Assembly: GCF_034931405.1 (NCBI RefSeq)
Contig: NZ_JAYGHA010000010.1
Coordinates: 96,943 to 160,942, forward strand
Reading direction: 5' to 3'
DNA: 64,000 nt
Origin: RDYJ01 sp034931405
GTDB lineage: Bacteria; Cyanobacteriota; Cyanobacteriia; Cyanobacteriales; Nostocaceae
Shown piece by piece: positions 26,738 to 35,778 of the stretch. The position numbers were made by a program, and so were the translations under genes. Positions within the stretch are counted from its first letter, which is position 1; each line of letters begins with the position of its first letter. The notes below the pieces were generated by a model. It did not search any database, was not told the origin of the DNA, and saw only the letters and a program-made list of their open reading frames with translations.

Positions 26738-27772
26738 TTGAATGTGTTTCTATTGAATGTCTGGAAAAACTTGGCTTTAGTATCTTTGGGGATAGCTATG
26801 GTCTGCTTGGGAGGTTGTACAAAAAAGCCGACAAATGCACAATTGGAAGTATGGCGGAAAGAAGCAAGCGATCGCAATGCTGAAATTGTGGCAGAAAAAG
26901 CCAAAAATAACCAGCAGAGAGAATGGAATTTAATCATACAAGGTCAGACAGCAACAGGGAAAACAGAAACCTTGAACTGGTCCGAGTTGCAGGACTTAGC
27001 TACAGTCAATGTTAATACTGTTGATGCTAATAACATTGCTAACCCTAATCAAGTATTTAAATTTACTGGCATCCCTATAAAAGCACTGATAGAAAAATTG
27101 GGTGAAAAAACAGATTTTACGGAAATCACTTTTGTTTGTTATGACGCTTATCAAGTGACTATCAAGATAGAAGACTTACTAAAATACCCAATCATATTAG
27201 CACTTGCCAAGGATGATCAACCAATTCCACGCAACGAAGGCGGACCGATTTATTTAATCTTTCCCTATAGCCAGTATCCAGAAATCAGCAAAAACTATGA
27301 TGATGGAATGTGGGCATTTTATGTAACACATCTCATATTTGGTCAAGAAAAAGCCAAACTTCGCATAGGTAAGCGTGAACTTAACTTAGCTGACTTAGAC
27401 AAATTACCCCAAGTTACCCTAACACAAAATGTTGGTTATCGGGTAAATTGGCCTAGTGGCACAGTAGAACTACATGGTGTGAGGGTGCGGGATGTGCTTT
27501 CTCTAGCTGGTATCAAGTTAAATCCCAAAGAAACTGTCTTTGTCCGTGGTAAACCACAGGTTTACCATAAAAACTTAGAAGAACTCAATTTACCAACTGA
27601 GATAATACAGAAATGTGATGTTCTCATAGCTACTAGATGGGGAAAAAACAAACAACCAATTTTAACCAGGATGGGTGGTCCACTAACACTAGCTTTTAGC
27701 AACGACTGTCAAGCACAAACACAGCGATTTAAATGGGTGACATTTGTAGAAGAATTCAGTGTACAGCCATGA
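26738..27772 (+). CDS. Lipoprotein with two SUOX/molybdopterin oxidoreductase-like domains, no Moco cysteine
   Basis: The 344-residue protein has a lipobox at VCLGGC, with Cys27 as the expected lipidated residue, so it is predicted to be anchored outside the cytoplasm. Two regions, about 60-200 and 205-340, resemble the molybdopterin-binding (SUOX) fold by pattern: sequences like FKFTGIPIKALIEKLG and VELHGVRVRDVLSLAG at equivalent points and GGPIYLIFPYSQ and GGPLTLAF. The cysteine that binds the cofactor in sulfite oxidases is not seen, so it probably is a binding or sensory domain. The stop overlaps the start of the cyclase gene (atga), which suggests a functional link. Confidence 0.65.
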   Translation: MNVFLLNVWKNLALVSLGIAMVCLGGCTKKPTNAQLEVWRKEASDRNAEIVAEKAKNNQQREWNLIIQGQTATGKTETLNWSELQDLATVNVNTVDANNIANPNQVFKFTGIPIKALIEKLGEKTDFTEITFVCYDAYQVTIKIEDLLKYPIILALAKDDQPIPRNEGGPIYLIFPYSQYPEISKNYDDGMWAFYVTHLIFGQEKAKLRIGKRELNLADLDKLPQVTLTQNVGYRVNWPSGTVELHGVRVRDVLSLAGIKLNPKETVFVRGKPQVYHKNLEELNLPTEIIQKCDVLIATRWGKNKQPILTRMGGPLTLAFSNDCQAQTQRFKWVTFVEEFSVQP

Positions 27773-29235
27773 AATTTTTTGTCTTCCGTTCCATTCGCAC
27801 CCAAATATTGACTTCTACCACTCTTTTAATTGTCGCCTTAATAAGTGCTACAGTTGCAGTCTGGGCAAAAAGTGAAAGCACTCTCTACCGAGAAGAAAAA
27901 CTCAACGACGCGAAAATAATATCTAACGTTTTAAGTTATACTTATTCTAATGAATTTTCCGAAGAAAATTGGAGTCAAATTCGTATTAATCTCAACTTAT
28001 TGATGCGAGAAAACGAAGAAATAGTATATGTTTTAATATCAGATTCATCTCAAGATCATCAAATTGTTGCCGCTTCCCCTAGTGAACTTCAAAACAATTA
28101 TATCCCTGATGTCGTACCTTTAAATATTACAGAAACTGCCCTCAAAACTGATAAATCCCCTCATATTATTGAGACATTTATTCTGCGTGATATTTATTTT
28201 GCTAACAAATTGCGAGGAAAGCGTGGTGAACAAGTAATGGAAGTAGCTGCCGATATTCGGAGAATTTCTGGCAAAAAACTGGGAAAATTACGAATAGGCA
28301 TATCTTTAAAAAAAGTAAATAATGCAGTCACTAATGCAGTCAATCAAGCTTTAATAGTGGGATTTGTAGGACTTAACGTTGGTTGGATTTGTGCTTATAT
28401 TTTAGCACATCAATTGAGTGATCCCATCAGGCGGTTACAAATCAGTGTTGCTAAAATTGCCAATGGAGATTTGCAGCATAGCGCCAATATTTATAATCGT
28501 GCAGATGAAATTGGTGCATTAGCAATTTCAGTAGATGAAATGTCAACAGCATTGCAGGTATCATTTAGTAGATTACAAAAAACCTTAGAATCATTTGAGA
28601 AATTTGTACCAGATAAATTCGTTTCTGTCATTGCTCCTGAAGGAATAGAAAATATTGATGTGGGTATAGCTTCCACACGAAAAATGACTATTTTATTTTG
28701 CGACATTCGCGGTTATACTTCTATGTCAGAAGCGATGACACCGATGGAAATTTTTTTATTTTTAAACGACTATTTAGCTTGTATGGGAAAAGCCATAGAT
28801 GAATCTGGTGGCTTTATTGATAAATATATAGGTGATGCTATTATGGCGCTTTTTGATGATGAAGCTACAGACTCAGCCCTCAAAGCAGCAATTTTAATGC
28901 AAGAGGTTTTAGAACTATTTAATTATGATCGCTCTCGCAAAGGACTACCAATTATTTCTGTTGGTATTGGCATTCATCGTGGTACAGTAGTTATGGGAAC
29001 GGTTGGCTTTACAAACCGGATGGATTCTACAGTTATTGGTGATGCAGTCAATGTTGCTTCCCGCATTGAAGGACTAACAAAACAATATGAATGTGGTATT
29101 TTAGTTACAGAATCAGTTGTGAAAAGCTTATCTCATCCTGAATCATTTGCTTTGAAACTTGTAGATGAATCAGTTAAAGTTAAAGGCAAAGATGCACCAA
29201 TAGCTATTTATGAATTACAAGTTAGTCATGGGTAA
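27769..29235 (+). CDS. Adenylate/guanylate cyclase with sensor region and HAMP domain
   Basis: The 488-residue protein from ATG 27769 has a first transmembrane helix (about 12-32), an extracytoplasmic sensor region (33-190), a second helix (about 195-215), HAMP (215-270) and a class III cyclase domain (about 300-470). The two metal-binding Asp are in ILFCDIRGYTSMSE and FIDKYIGDAIMALF, and IGDAVNVASRIEG is the third conserved block. The Lys before the second Asp motif favours an adenylate cyclase, which makes cAMP. Its start is translationally coupled to the upstream lipoprotein (overlap of atga). An in-frame upstream start at 27733 lies inside the lipoprotein gene and is rejected. Confidence 0.9.
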   Translation: MKFFVFRSIRTQILTSTTLLIVALISATVAVWAKSESTLYREEKLNDAKIISNVLSYTYSNEFSEENWSQIRINLNLLMRENEEIVYVLISDSSQDHQIVAASPSELQNNYIPDVVPLNITETALKTDKSPHIIETFILRDIYFANKLRGKRGEQVMEVAADIRRISGKKLGKLRIGISLKKVNNAVTNAVNQALIVGFVGLNVGWICAYILAHQLSDPIRRLQISVAKIANGDLQHSANIYNRADEIGALAISVDEMSTALQVSFSRLQKTLESFEKFVPDKFVSVIAPEGIENIDVGIASTRKMTILFCDIRGYTSMSEAMTPMEIFLFLNDYLACMGKAIDESGGFIDKYIGDAIMALFDDEATDSALKAAILMQEVLELFNYDRSRKGLPIISVGIGIHRGTVVMGTVGFTNRMDSTVIGDAVNVASRIEGLTKQYECGILVTESVVKSLSHPESFALKLVDESVKVKGKDAPIAIYELQVSHG

Positions 29236-29245
29236 TTTATATTTA

Positions 29246-29276
29246 TTAAAAATAAAAATAAAAATAAAAATAAAAT
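29246..29276. repeat. Short A-rich tandem repeat (aaaaat)n
   Basis: Five copies of aaaaat lie directly after the cyclase gene, an AT-rich microsatellite. It is followed by a STRR at 29310-29355. Confidence 0.8.
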
Positions 29277-29309
29277 AACTTTAGATTTTATGAATAGTTT
29301 TTATTCTTA

Positions 29310-29355
29310 CCCAGTCCCCAGTCCCCAGTCCCCAGTCCCCAGTCCCCAGTCCCCT
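29310..29355. repeat. Heptamer STRR (CCCCAGT)
   Basis: Six copies of ccccagt lie upstream of purM. This is the complement of the ggggact unit at 891-959, so the same repeat family occurs in the opposite orientation. Confidence 0.9.
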
Positions 29356-29420
29356 ATTCCCTGTTTTATGTAATCATAGGAGACTGGGTTAAAATCAGAA
29401 TGATAACGGTGTAAATAGTC

Positions 29421-30467
29421 ATGGATTATCGGGATGCAGGTGTTGACGTTGAAGCAGGTAGAGCTTTTGTAGACCAAATTCGCAATTTGGTTCATAGTAC
29501 CTTTAGACCAGAAGTGATTGGAGGTTTAGGGGGGTTTGGGGGCTGTTTTCAACTACCCACAGGTTATCAAGAACCCGTTTTGGTATCTGGTACAGATGGT
29601 GTGGGTACAAAGCTAAAAATCGCGCAAATTCTTAACCGCCATGACACCGTAGGTATTGATTTAGTGGGGATGTGTGTTAACGATGTGCTGACATCAGGTG
29701 CAGAACCGCTGTTTTTTCTAGATTATGTAGCTACAGGTAAACTAGATAAAGAGCAGTTAACTCAAGTAGTAGCAGGAATAGCTACTGGATGTAAACTAGC
29801 AGGTTCGGCTTTACTAGGGGGAGAAACCGCAGAAATGCCCGGTTTTTACCAAGTGGGTGAATATGACTTAGCTGGTTTTTGTGTGGGAATAGTCGAAAAA
29901 AGCCGAATGTTAGATGGTTCTCAAGTGCAAGTGGGAGATGTGGCCATCGGTTTAGCTAGTGCTGGTGTTCACAGTAATGGTTTCAGTTTGGTGAGAAAAA
30001 TTGTTAGTGATGCTGGTTTTGCTTGGGATGACACCCCAGCATTATTAAATGGGGAAAGTATTGGTACAGCTTTTCTCACACCTACCCGCATTTATGTTAA
30101 ATCTGTTTTAGCGGCGCTGAAAGCAGGTTTAGAAATTCACGGTATGGCGCACATTACAGGTGGGGGTTTACCAGAAAATTTACCCCGATGTTTGGGAACA
30201 GGTCAAGGGATTAAAATTAATCCTGGTAGTTGGAATATTCCTCCTGTGTTTCAATGGTTGGCTGAAGCAGGAACTGTTGGTGTGGAGGCTATGTATAATA
30301 CTTTTAATATGGGAATTGGATTTGTGCTAATATTACCAGCCCATCAAGCAGAACAAGCAATTACCCATTTTCAATCACAGGATATTCCAGCTTATAAAAT
30401 TGGTGAAGTTGTGACTGGTTCTGGTGAATTATTAGGTCTTTTTACTGAGAAAACCAGTCAAGAGTAA
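29421..30467 (+). CDS. purM: Phosphoribosylformylglycinamidine cyclo-ligase
   Basis: This 348-residue AIR synthetase catalyses the ATP-dependent ring closure of FGAM in purine synthesis. It starts YRDAGVDVEAGRAFVDQI, with VSGTDGVGTKLKIA and GIDLVGMCVNDVL in the ATP-binding domain, LLGGETAEMPGFY, and HITGGGLPENLPR in the C-terminal domain. Length equals the bacterial family. Gene context is non-conserved here. Confidence 0.97.
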   Translation: MDYRDAGVDVEAGRAFVDQIRNLVHSTFRPEVIGGLGGFGGCFQLPTGYQEPVLVSGTDGVGTKLKIAQILNRHDTVGIDLVGMCVNDVLTSGAEPLFFLDYVATGKLDKEQLTQVVAGIATGCKLAGSALLGGETAEMPGFYQVGEYDLAGFCVGIVEKSRMLDGSQVQVGDVAIGLASAGVHSNGFSLVRKIVSDAGFAWDDTPALLNGESIGTAFLTPTRIYVKSVLAALKAGLEIHGMAHITGGGLPENLPRCLGTGQGIKINPGSWNIPPVFQWLAEAGTVGVEAMYNTFNMGIGFVLILPAHQAEQAITHFQSQDIPAYKIGEVVTGSGELLGLFTEKTSQE

Positions 30468-30796
30468 ACATTCTATCCAAAGTTAAGGATTGTTTTTGGC
30501 TTGGCAATAGCAATAATTCGGCTCAAGCCAAACTTTTTTCCAAGTTTGAAGCTATAATAGTATCAGTATTTATAAAAATTTAGGCAAAAATTTAGACTTT
30601 CTTTATAGAAGTAATCAAAAATACTCATGACCATGAGCATTGAGATTTGCTAACGTAGTTTTAACAAATGTAAAAAAATAATTACTGTAGCCGAAAGCGT
30701 AGCGGCCAACACTAGTGTTATTTGCTAGTAATTTCTCATTTTTAAGTGTGGCGTGTTGGTTTATCCAGAATCGCATATTGTTGTTCAGAGGGGGTT
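30468..30796. other. Intergenic region without a clear feature
   Basis: About 330 bases with a short inverted repeat (ggctcaagccaaacttttttccaagtttgaagc around 30520-30552), a poly-A stretch and gtagccgaaagcgtagcgg (30688-30706). I see no gene, and the promoter for the PHP-domain gene should lie here. Confidence 0.55.
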
Positions 30797-31483
30797 ATGG
30801 TTGTAAATTTTGCCCGGACTACTGCTTCCACAGAACTTTTAACACAAGTATTCCAACAGATTGATGCCCAAAGTTGTCCTAGATCCTTCAACTTTCATAT
30901 GCACACCGTATACTCGGATGGGAAGTTGCAGCCGAATATACTCATGGAACAGGCGATCGCTATTGGTTTAAAAGGGCTGGCAATTACTGATCATCACAGT
31001 ATTAGTGGTTATCAAGCAGCACACGCTTGGTTAGAAGACTGGAGATGGAGTAATCCTGATAGCAGTATTCCTCACCTATGGAGTGGTGTAGAAATTAATG
31101 CCAACTTGTTGGATGTAGAAGTTCATATTTTGGCCTATGGTTTTGAAATAGAAAACTCCAGCATCAAACCTTATCTGCAAAGAAAAGCAGTTATAGGTAG
31201 AGACTATCAAGCAGCTAATGTCATTGCAGCCATTCATGACGCTGGGGGACTGGCCGTACTTGCTCACCCAGTCCGTTACAAGCGATCGCACTTTGACTTA
31301 ATTCCCAAAGCAGCGGAATATGGAATTGATGGTGTTGAGGCTTTCTATGCTTATAAAAATCCCAACCCTTGGAAACCCTGTGCAGTGGAATCAGAAGAAG
31401 TGCAACTGTTAGCGGAAGAGTATAGTTTATTTAATACCTGCGGTACAGATACCCACGGTTTGAATTTACTGCAACGTTTGTAA
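30797..31483 (+). CDS. PHP domain phosphoesterase (TrpH/RNase AM-like)
   Basis: From ATG 30797 the protein has 228 residues. It contains the PHP active-site set: FHMHTVYSDGKL, AITDHHSISG, a later GLAVLAHPVRYK and CGTDTHG. Members of this family are nucleoside 3',5'-bisphosphate phosphatases or 5'-3' exonucleases; the exact substrate is unknown here. The upstream start at 30746 would add a 17-residue extension without family similarity. Confidence 0.85.
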   Translation: MVVNFARTTASTELLTQVFQQIDAQSCPRSFNFHMHTVYSDGKLQPNILMEQAIAIGLKGLAITDHHSISGYQAAHAWLEDWRWSNPDSSIPHLWSGVEINANLLDVEVHILAYGFEIENSSIKPYLQRKAVIGRDYQAANVIAAIHDAGGLAVLAHPVRYKRSHFDLIPKAAEYGIDGVEAFYAYKNPNPWKPCAVESEEVQLLAEEYSLFNTCGTDTHGLNLLQRL

Positions 31484-31557
31484 TTTTGTATTTAAATTTT
31501 TATACTCCTGGTTTAAATGGCCAGGGTGTAAATATTTTTATACAGAGTTCCAATGTG

Positions 31558-32094
31558 TTAACGTGGATAAAATTCAACTTGCTTTTCTAGGATTTTAATA
31601 TCATATTTCTCAAAAAAATCATGGCCTAGCAACCCAATCCTCGCTTTAGGTGCGATCGCAACTTTTGCATTATTTAGCACAGCACCACCCACAGAAATAG
31701 TGAGGACATTGCTAGTTTTAAATTCTACTATGCTACCATCAGCAATACTGGCTTTCATTACTCCTGAAGGTTGCAGTTTCAGGGCTGTTGCTGCTGCTTG
31801 AGTAATCAAAATCCCACTAGCACCAGTATCAAGAACCATCTCAAAAGCTTGACTGCCGTTAAAATTCACATCTATAACTGGAGTTTTACCAATACGACGC
31901 TTAATAGGTACTTTAAAAACTTTGGGAGTTGATGGTGGTGGTGTCATTCCGCAGAGTTGTCCCAGACTGACAGTTTTACCTGAAGATGTCACCATAAAAC
32001 AACCACCGGGATCATTAGCTTTGGCTACGGTTGGTAGTGTTAAAAACATCATTCCTGAGATAGCTGCAATACCGATATTTTTAATAGCGTGCAT
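31558..32094 (-). CDS. Secreted retropepsin-like aspartic protease
   Basis: From the Met at 32094 the 178-residue protein starts with a signal peptide (AISGMMFLTLPTVAKA) and contains a retropepsin domain with FEMVLDTGASGILITQ as the DTGAS active site, ISVGGAVLNNAKVAI and GLLGHDFFEKYDI. Single-domain DTG proteins work as dimers. It belongs to the clan AA aspartic protease family found widely in bacteria. Its upstream part is occupied by an IS4 remnant. Confidence 0.85.
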   Translation of the reverse strand: MHAIKNIGIAAISGMMFLTLPTVAKANDPGGCFMVTSSGKTVSLGQLCGMTPPPSTPKVFKVPIKRRIGKTPVIDVNFNGSQAFEMVLDTGASGILITQAAATALKLQPSGVMKASIADGSIVEFKTSNVLTISVGGAVLNNAKVAIAPKARIGLLGHDFFEKYDIKILEKQVEFYPR

Positions 32095-32134
32095 GGTTGG
32101 TATTTCCCTGAAATTGCTCGAAAACCCTCTATAG

Positions 32135-32473
32135 CTAGGATAATCGAAAAGATTGATTATACCTACAGCAGAAACTCGTATATTTTCGGAAATTGGGAGA
32201 TAAAACATGGACTAATTGATTTAATTGATGATAAATTTTCTGGAATACTTCTTGACTTCGATGAGTGTTGGCTTTGGAAAATGTGGAAATATCTACATCA
32301 AATCCTGTATTATTTAATCGTTTAAATAAATCCCGCATATTCGTTAAGCTATTATCCAGAGCATAAGCCAACCAACACTCAACAAAAAGACGGCTGTTCA
32401 AAACAGGATAATCATTTTTGGTTAGCCCTTCCAGGATATTTTTGACAATCTTGGGAAATGAGTTTATGATCAT
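32135..32473 (-). pseudogene. N-terminal remnant of an IS4-family transposase
   Basis: The frame codes for FPKIVKNILEGLTKND, VLNSRLFVECWLAYALDN and SMRDLFKR-like segments (NMRDLFKRLNNTGFDVDIST), which match the start of cyanobacterial IS4-type transposases. The DDE catalytic domain is missing: the similarity ends near 32210 and unrelated sequence follows. It is a truncated insertion sequence between the retropepsin gene and the vapC remnant. Confidence 0.75.
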
Positions 32474-32675
32474 GTTTAATCAAAATGCTGCTGTAGCATT
32501 TGCTCATATTGCATCTGTCCGATGACAAAATGGTACTTCAATTTCTCAACCTGATGCTCAAATTGCTGCTATTTGTTACACTCATAAAGCAACTATAGCA
32601 ACGCGCAATGTTACTGATTTTGAAGGATGTGGTATTTCTATTATTAATCCTTGGAAACCTGAATCAATATATTAG
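32472..32675 (+). pseudogene. Remnant of a vapC-like PIN toxin
   Basis: One frame reads QPDAQIAAICYTHKATIATR followed by NVTDFEGCGISIINPWKP and a stop at 32675, an excellent match to the C-terminal third of VapC/FitB PIN toxins. Upstream in frame is AHIASVR followed by a TGA where the family has a sense codon. The first half of the gene is missing and the IS4 remnant begins exactly at its left end, so the insertion probably truncated it. Confidence 0.75.
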
Positions 32676-32730
32676 TAAGTCGTAGGTTGGGTTAAGAAAT
32701 GCAACCCAACATAATGAAACTATTTTCTAG
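32676..32730. repeat. Inverted repeat (taggttgggtt ... aacccaacata)
   Basis: The sequence gtaggttgggttaagaaatgcaacccaacataatga forms a stem-loop and is the same family as 19999-20027. It lies between the vapC remnant and the 3' end of the P450 gene. Confidence 0.7.
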
Positions 32731-34098
32731 CTACATGGCGGATATTTTCACTCTTTCCCGTTTAGCAGTTGTCACCAACCATTTACCTCCAGAAGGGGCT
32801 AAAGTTACACCCCGACGTAAAGGTTTCACAGTCATATTATTAACCAACGCTAAATCTAATTTTGATAATACATTAGCTAAAACTAACTTCATTTCAAACA
32901 TGGCAAAAGCCATACCAATGCAACGACGATTTCCACCGCCAAAAGGTAGATATTCATATTGTGAATATTGCCGTTCTAAAAAGCGTTCTGGCTGAAATTT
33001 TTCTGGTTCTGGATATAAATCTGGACGACGATGAGTTAAATAAATACAAGGTGCTAGTAATGCACCTGGTGGAAATTCATGCCCCATAATTTTGGTCGGT
33101 GTCTTCACCATTCGTGGTAAAGTAATCATGGCAATGGGATAAATTCTTAATGTTTCCTGGCAAACAGCAGTCAGATAAGGTAAGCGAGAAACTTCATTTA
33201 AATCTGTATTTTCATCAATACTATTTAACTCAGTTAGTAACTTTTCCCTGACGTTTGGTAAATGATGAATCCAATAGAATGCCCATGTTAAAGCTGAAGC
33301 TGTAGTTTCATGACCTGCAAATAATAACGTCATTAACTCATCACGCAATTCTATATCTGTCATCGCTTCCCCATTTTCATCTCGTGCGGACATCATTAAC
33401 GAAAGAATATCACTGCGAGATGAGTCAAAATTATTTTTGCGTTCTTGAATTTCGGTGTAAAGAAGTTGATGAATTTCCTCTCTTTGACGCAAGAATTTTC
33501 CCCAAGGACTCCAAGCACCTAAATCTACTTGCAATGCAGGAAAAAAGGTGACAGCGGAACGTAAGGGTGAACCAGATAATTCTAGTAATGAACGCAGGAG
33601 TTCTTGTAATTTTATCAAACGTTCTCCTTCTGACAAACCAAATACAGCCTGTAAAATCACTTTTAAAGAAATTTCTTGCATTGCATCTCTGACTGCAAAA
33701 GGTTCACCAATATGCAAATTACTAATTACTTGATTAGTGATATTAGTGATAATTTGAGAGTATGCTTTCATTCTTTCTCCATGAAATGGAGGTGTTAATA
33801 ATTTACGTTGACGTTGGTGAGTTTCACCATCTATTAAAAGTAAAGAATTTTCACCCACTAAAGGTTTCAGCAGTTTATTTCCCCTTCCTGCATCAAAATA
33901 GTCTGCTGGAGTGGTAAAAATCTCCTGAATTGCTTGGGGGTTACTAATAAAAACTAAGGGATTTTCCACTGTCAATCGGAGTGTAAAAAATTCTCCGTGA
34001 GTTTTTGCAGATATTTCCATGAGTTGCAAAGGATTGAAAACCCATTGTAGACGCTGCATTAATCTTGGACTTTGGGATTCACCAGGTAAATTCATCAC
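32731..34098 (-). CDS. Cytochrome P450 (CYP110-like)
   Basis: The 455-residue P450 has the I-helix AGHETTASALTWA, the K-helix ETLRIYP, PERF and the heme-binding loop FGGGNRRCIGMAFA with its Cys ligand. The PLVGENSLLLIDGETHQRQR N-terminal segment is typical of cyanobacterial CYP110 enzymes, which oxidise fatty acids or terpenes. No terpene cyclase or ferredoxin gene is next to it. Substrate is unknown. Confidence 0.92.
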   Translation of the reverse strand: MMNLPGESQSPRLMQRLQWVFNPLQLMEISAKTHGEFFTLRLTVENPLVFISNPQAIQEIFTTPADYFDAGRGNKLLKPLVGENSLLLIDGETHQRQRKLLTPPFHGERMKAYSQIITNITNQVISNLHIGEPFAVRDAMQEISLKVILQAVFGLSEGERLIKLQELLRSLLELSGSPLRSAVTFFPALQVDLGAWSPWGKFLRQREEIHQLLYTEIQERKNNFDSSRSDILSLMMSARDENGEAMTDIELRDELMTLLFAGHETTASALTWAFYWIHHLPNVREKLLTELNSIDENTDLNEVSRLPYLTAVCQETLRIYPIAMITLPRMVKTPTKIMGHEFPPGALLAPCIYLTHRRPDLYPEPEKFQPERFLERQYSQYEYLPFGGGNRRCIGMAFAMFEMKLVLANVLSKLDLALVNNMTVKPLRRGVTLAPSGGKWLVTTAKRERVKISAM

Positions 34099-34167
34099 TA
34101 TTCCTCTGATTATTGGTATTCTTTACTAGTAAGTATTCAGCTATAGCACTTATAGCACTTGTTCATA

Positions 34168-34237
34168 CCCAGATCCCCGACTTCTGACATCAATTTATAA
34201 TTTGTGGACACAATAAATAAAAGAAGTCGGGGATCTT
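34168..34237. repeat. Long inverted repeat with complementary arms (gatccccgacttct / agaagtcggggatc)
   Basis: Arms agatccccgacttct and agaagtcggggatct are perfect complements, with a 35-40 base loop. Similar motifs lie at 13393-13434, 17742-17760 and 23578-23608. It is an element family found in cyanobacterial intergenic DNA; here it lies between the P450 and the reductase genes on the same strand. Confidence 0.75.
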
Positions 34238-34278
34238 ATCGCCTTGCCTGAATTCTTACCTTTACTAGGTTAACAAAT

Positions 34279-35379
34279 TTAAGTTTCTACCCAATGAGAA
34301 TTAATCTCAATTTTTCTTTCTCTAATAATTTGTGTAAATAACTCTGTAGTTAATGCTGCTTCTACAGGTGAAACTCCGGGATGTTTAAGTTTACTTTCTA
34401 GTAATAATTTAGCGATACTACCAGTGCCAATCCCAGCAGCTACAGCAGTATTTTCATGTAATAAAGTGGAGACATAAACTACTGTTTTACCATCTTTTTG
34501 TCCTGTCACTTCTGCCCGGACTGCTACCCCAATTCCAGTGAATTTATTTGTAAAATCGGTCATGCGATGACTGATATGAGATAAAAATTCAATTGTCTCA
34601 TTTCTCTGCATTAACCATTTTGGGAAAATATGGGCAGTTATCCAGGTTAGATGGTTATAAAAATCGGGAACTGAGCCAAATTTAGTAATTACAGTTTTCA
34701 CTGTTGGGAAATAAGCGGGAAGGGTGAAAGTTTCTGGCATATCAAACCAGTAAACTCCACTACGTTGATATGGATGGGGAAAATTAATAGTTTCTCGATC
34801 AGAATAGGGTTGAATTAAACACCATTTACCATTTATCCAAGCTGCAAATGTATATTGTAAACCTAAAAAAGTTGTTCGCATGACTGTAACACCAGCACCA
34901 CCAGAACCAGATACTAAATAACTTAAATGTATTTTTTCTGGTATATCAAATTGCTCAATTCCTTGACGAACTAAGCTATTAGAAATACCGGGAAAAATCC
35001 CTGTATTGATAATAGCATTTACTCCAGCATTAACAGCTTTTTCATGTAAGTTTAGTGCCTTTTGGGTGTAAGAACGGTGATCACTGACATCAAGATAATT
35101 TACACCTTGATTAATGCAGATTTCTAAAACTTGTGTATCTCGATGGTGAAATGGACCTGCACAGTGGATAACTAAGTCAAATTGAGCGATCGCATCTTTT
35201 AATTTTTCTACTTCGGTTAAATCCAGCTGCAAAAACCGCACTCTCTCATCTACAGCTAAATTAGTCCCTGGGGAACGTCCAGTGATGGTAATATTTGCTT
35301 GTGTGTGGCTGAGAATATCATTAGCAACTGCGCTACCAATGCGTCCCCGTCCACCTAAAATCAATACACGGTATGTCAT
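34279..35379 (-). CDS. Saccharopine dehydrogenase-like NAD(P)-binding protein
   Basis: The 366-residue protein opens with a Rossmann fold, VLILGGRGRIGSAVA, then TGRSPGTN, FDLVIHCAGPFHHRD and VNYLDVSD. The C-terminal half, LVSGSGGAGVTVMRTT onwards, is the substrate domain of saccharopine dehydrogenase-like reductases. The real substrate is unknown. The closeness of the P450 (about 180 bases) on the same strand may suggest a shared pathway, which is inference. Confidence 0.8.
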   Translation of the reverse strand: MTYRVLILGGRGRIGSAVANDILSHTQANITITGRSPGTNLAVDERVRFLQLDLTEVEKLKDAIAQFDLVIHCAGPFHHRDTQVLEICINQGVNYLDVSDHRSYTQKALNLHEKAVNAGVNAIINTGIFPGISNSLVRQGIEQFDIPEKIHLSYLVSGSGGAGVTVMRTTFLGLQYTFAAWINGKWCLIQPYSDRETINFPHPYQRSGVYWFDMPETFTLPAYFPTVKTVITKFGSVPDFYNHLTWITAHIFPKWLMQRNETIEFLSHISHRMTDFTNKFTGIGVAVRAEVTGQKDGKTVVYVSTLLHENTAVAAGIGTGSIAKLLLESKLKHPGVSPVEAALTTELFTQIIRERKIEINSHWVET

Positions 35380-35778
35380 GACTACGGTTTGGACAACATT
35401 ATCTTTATTTCACCAGATTTTGTCCCCTTTGTCATCGGTTGTAAGTATGATTAAACTCGATACTAGACGAGTTTTTGTATATTTAAATTTTAATGGCAGG
35501 ATTTTCCTTATATTTGGTGATGCTAGGGTGAGATGATGGAGATAGCAATTCGTCCCACACTACTATTTTGCCTGGTTAAACCAACATTTATGATCATTTT
35601 TTCCTCATCCACTGCTGTCCTGCGATATCGCTCAAATTCAAATTGTCCCCTTTGCTAGTAACATAGATTACTAAATTACTAAATAACATCTAGACAAAGT
35701 TCCTGATCTTGCTAAACTAACAATTATTACGTTGAAATAGCGGTTATTACTAAAAAGGCATTGACGGAGATAGCAATT
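35380..35778. other. Intergenic region, no gene seen
   Basis: About 400 bases between divergent genes. No repeat, RNA gene or convincing ORF was found. It should hold the promoters of both flanking genes. Confidence 0.5.
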
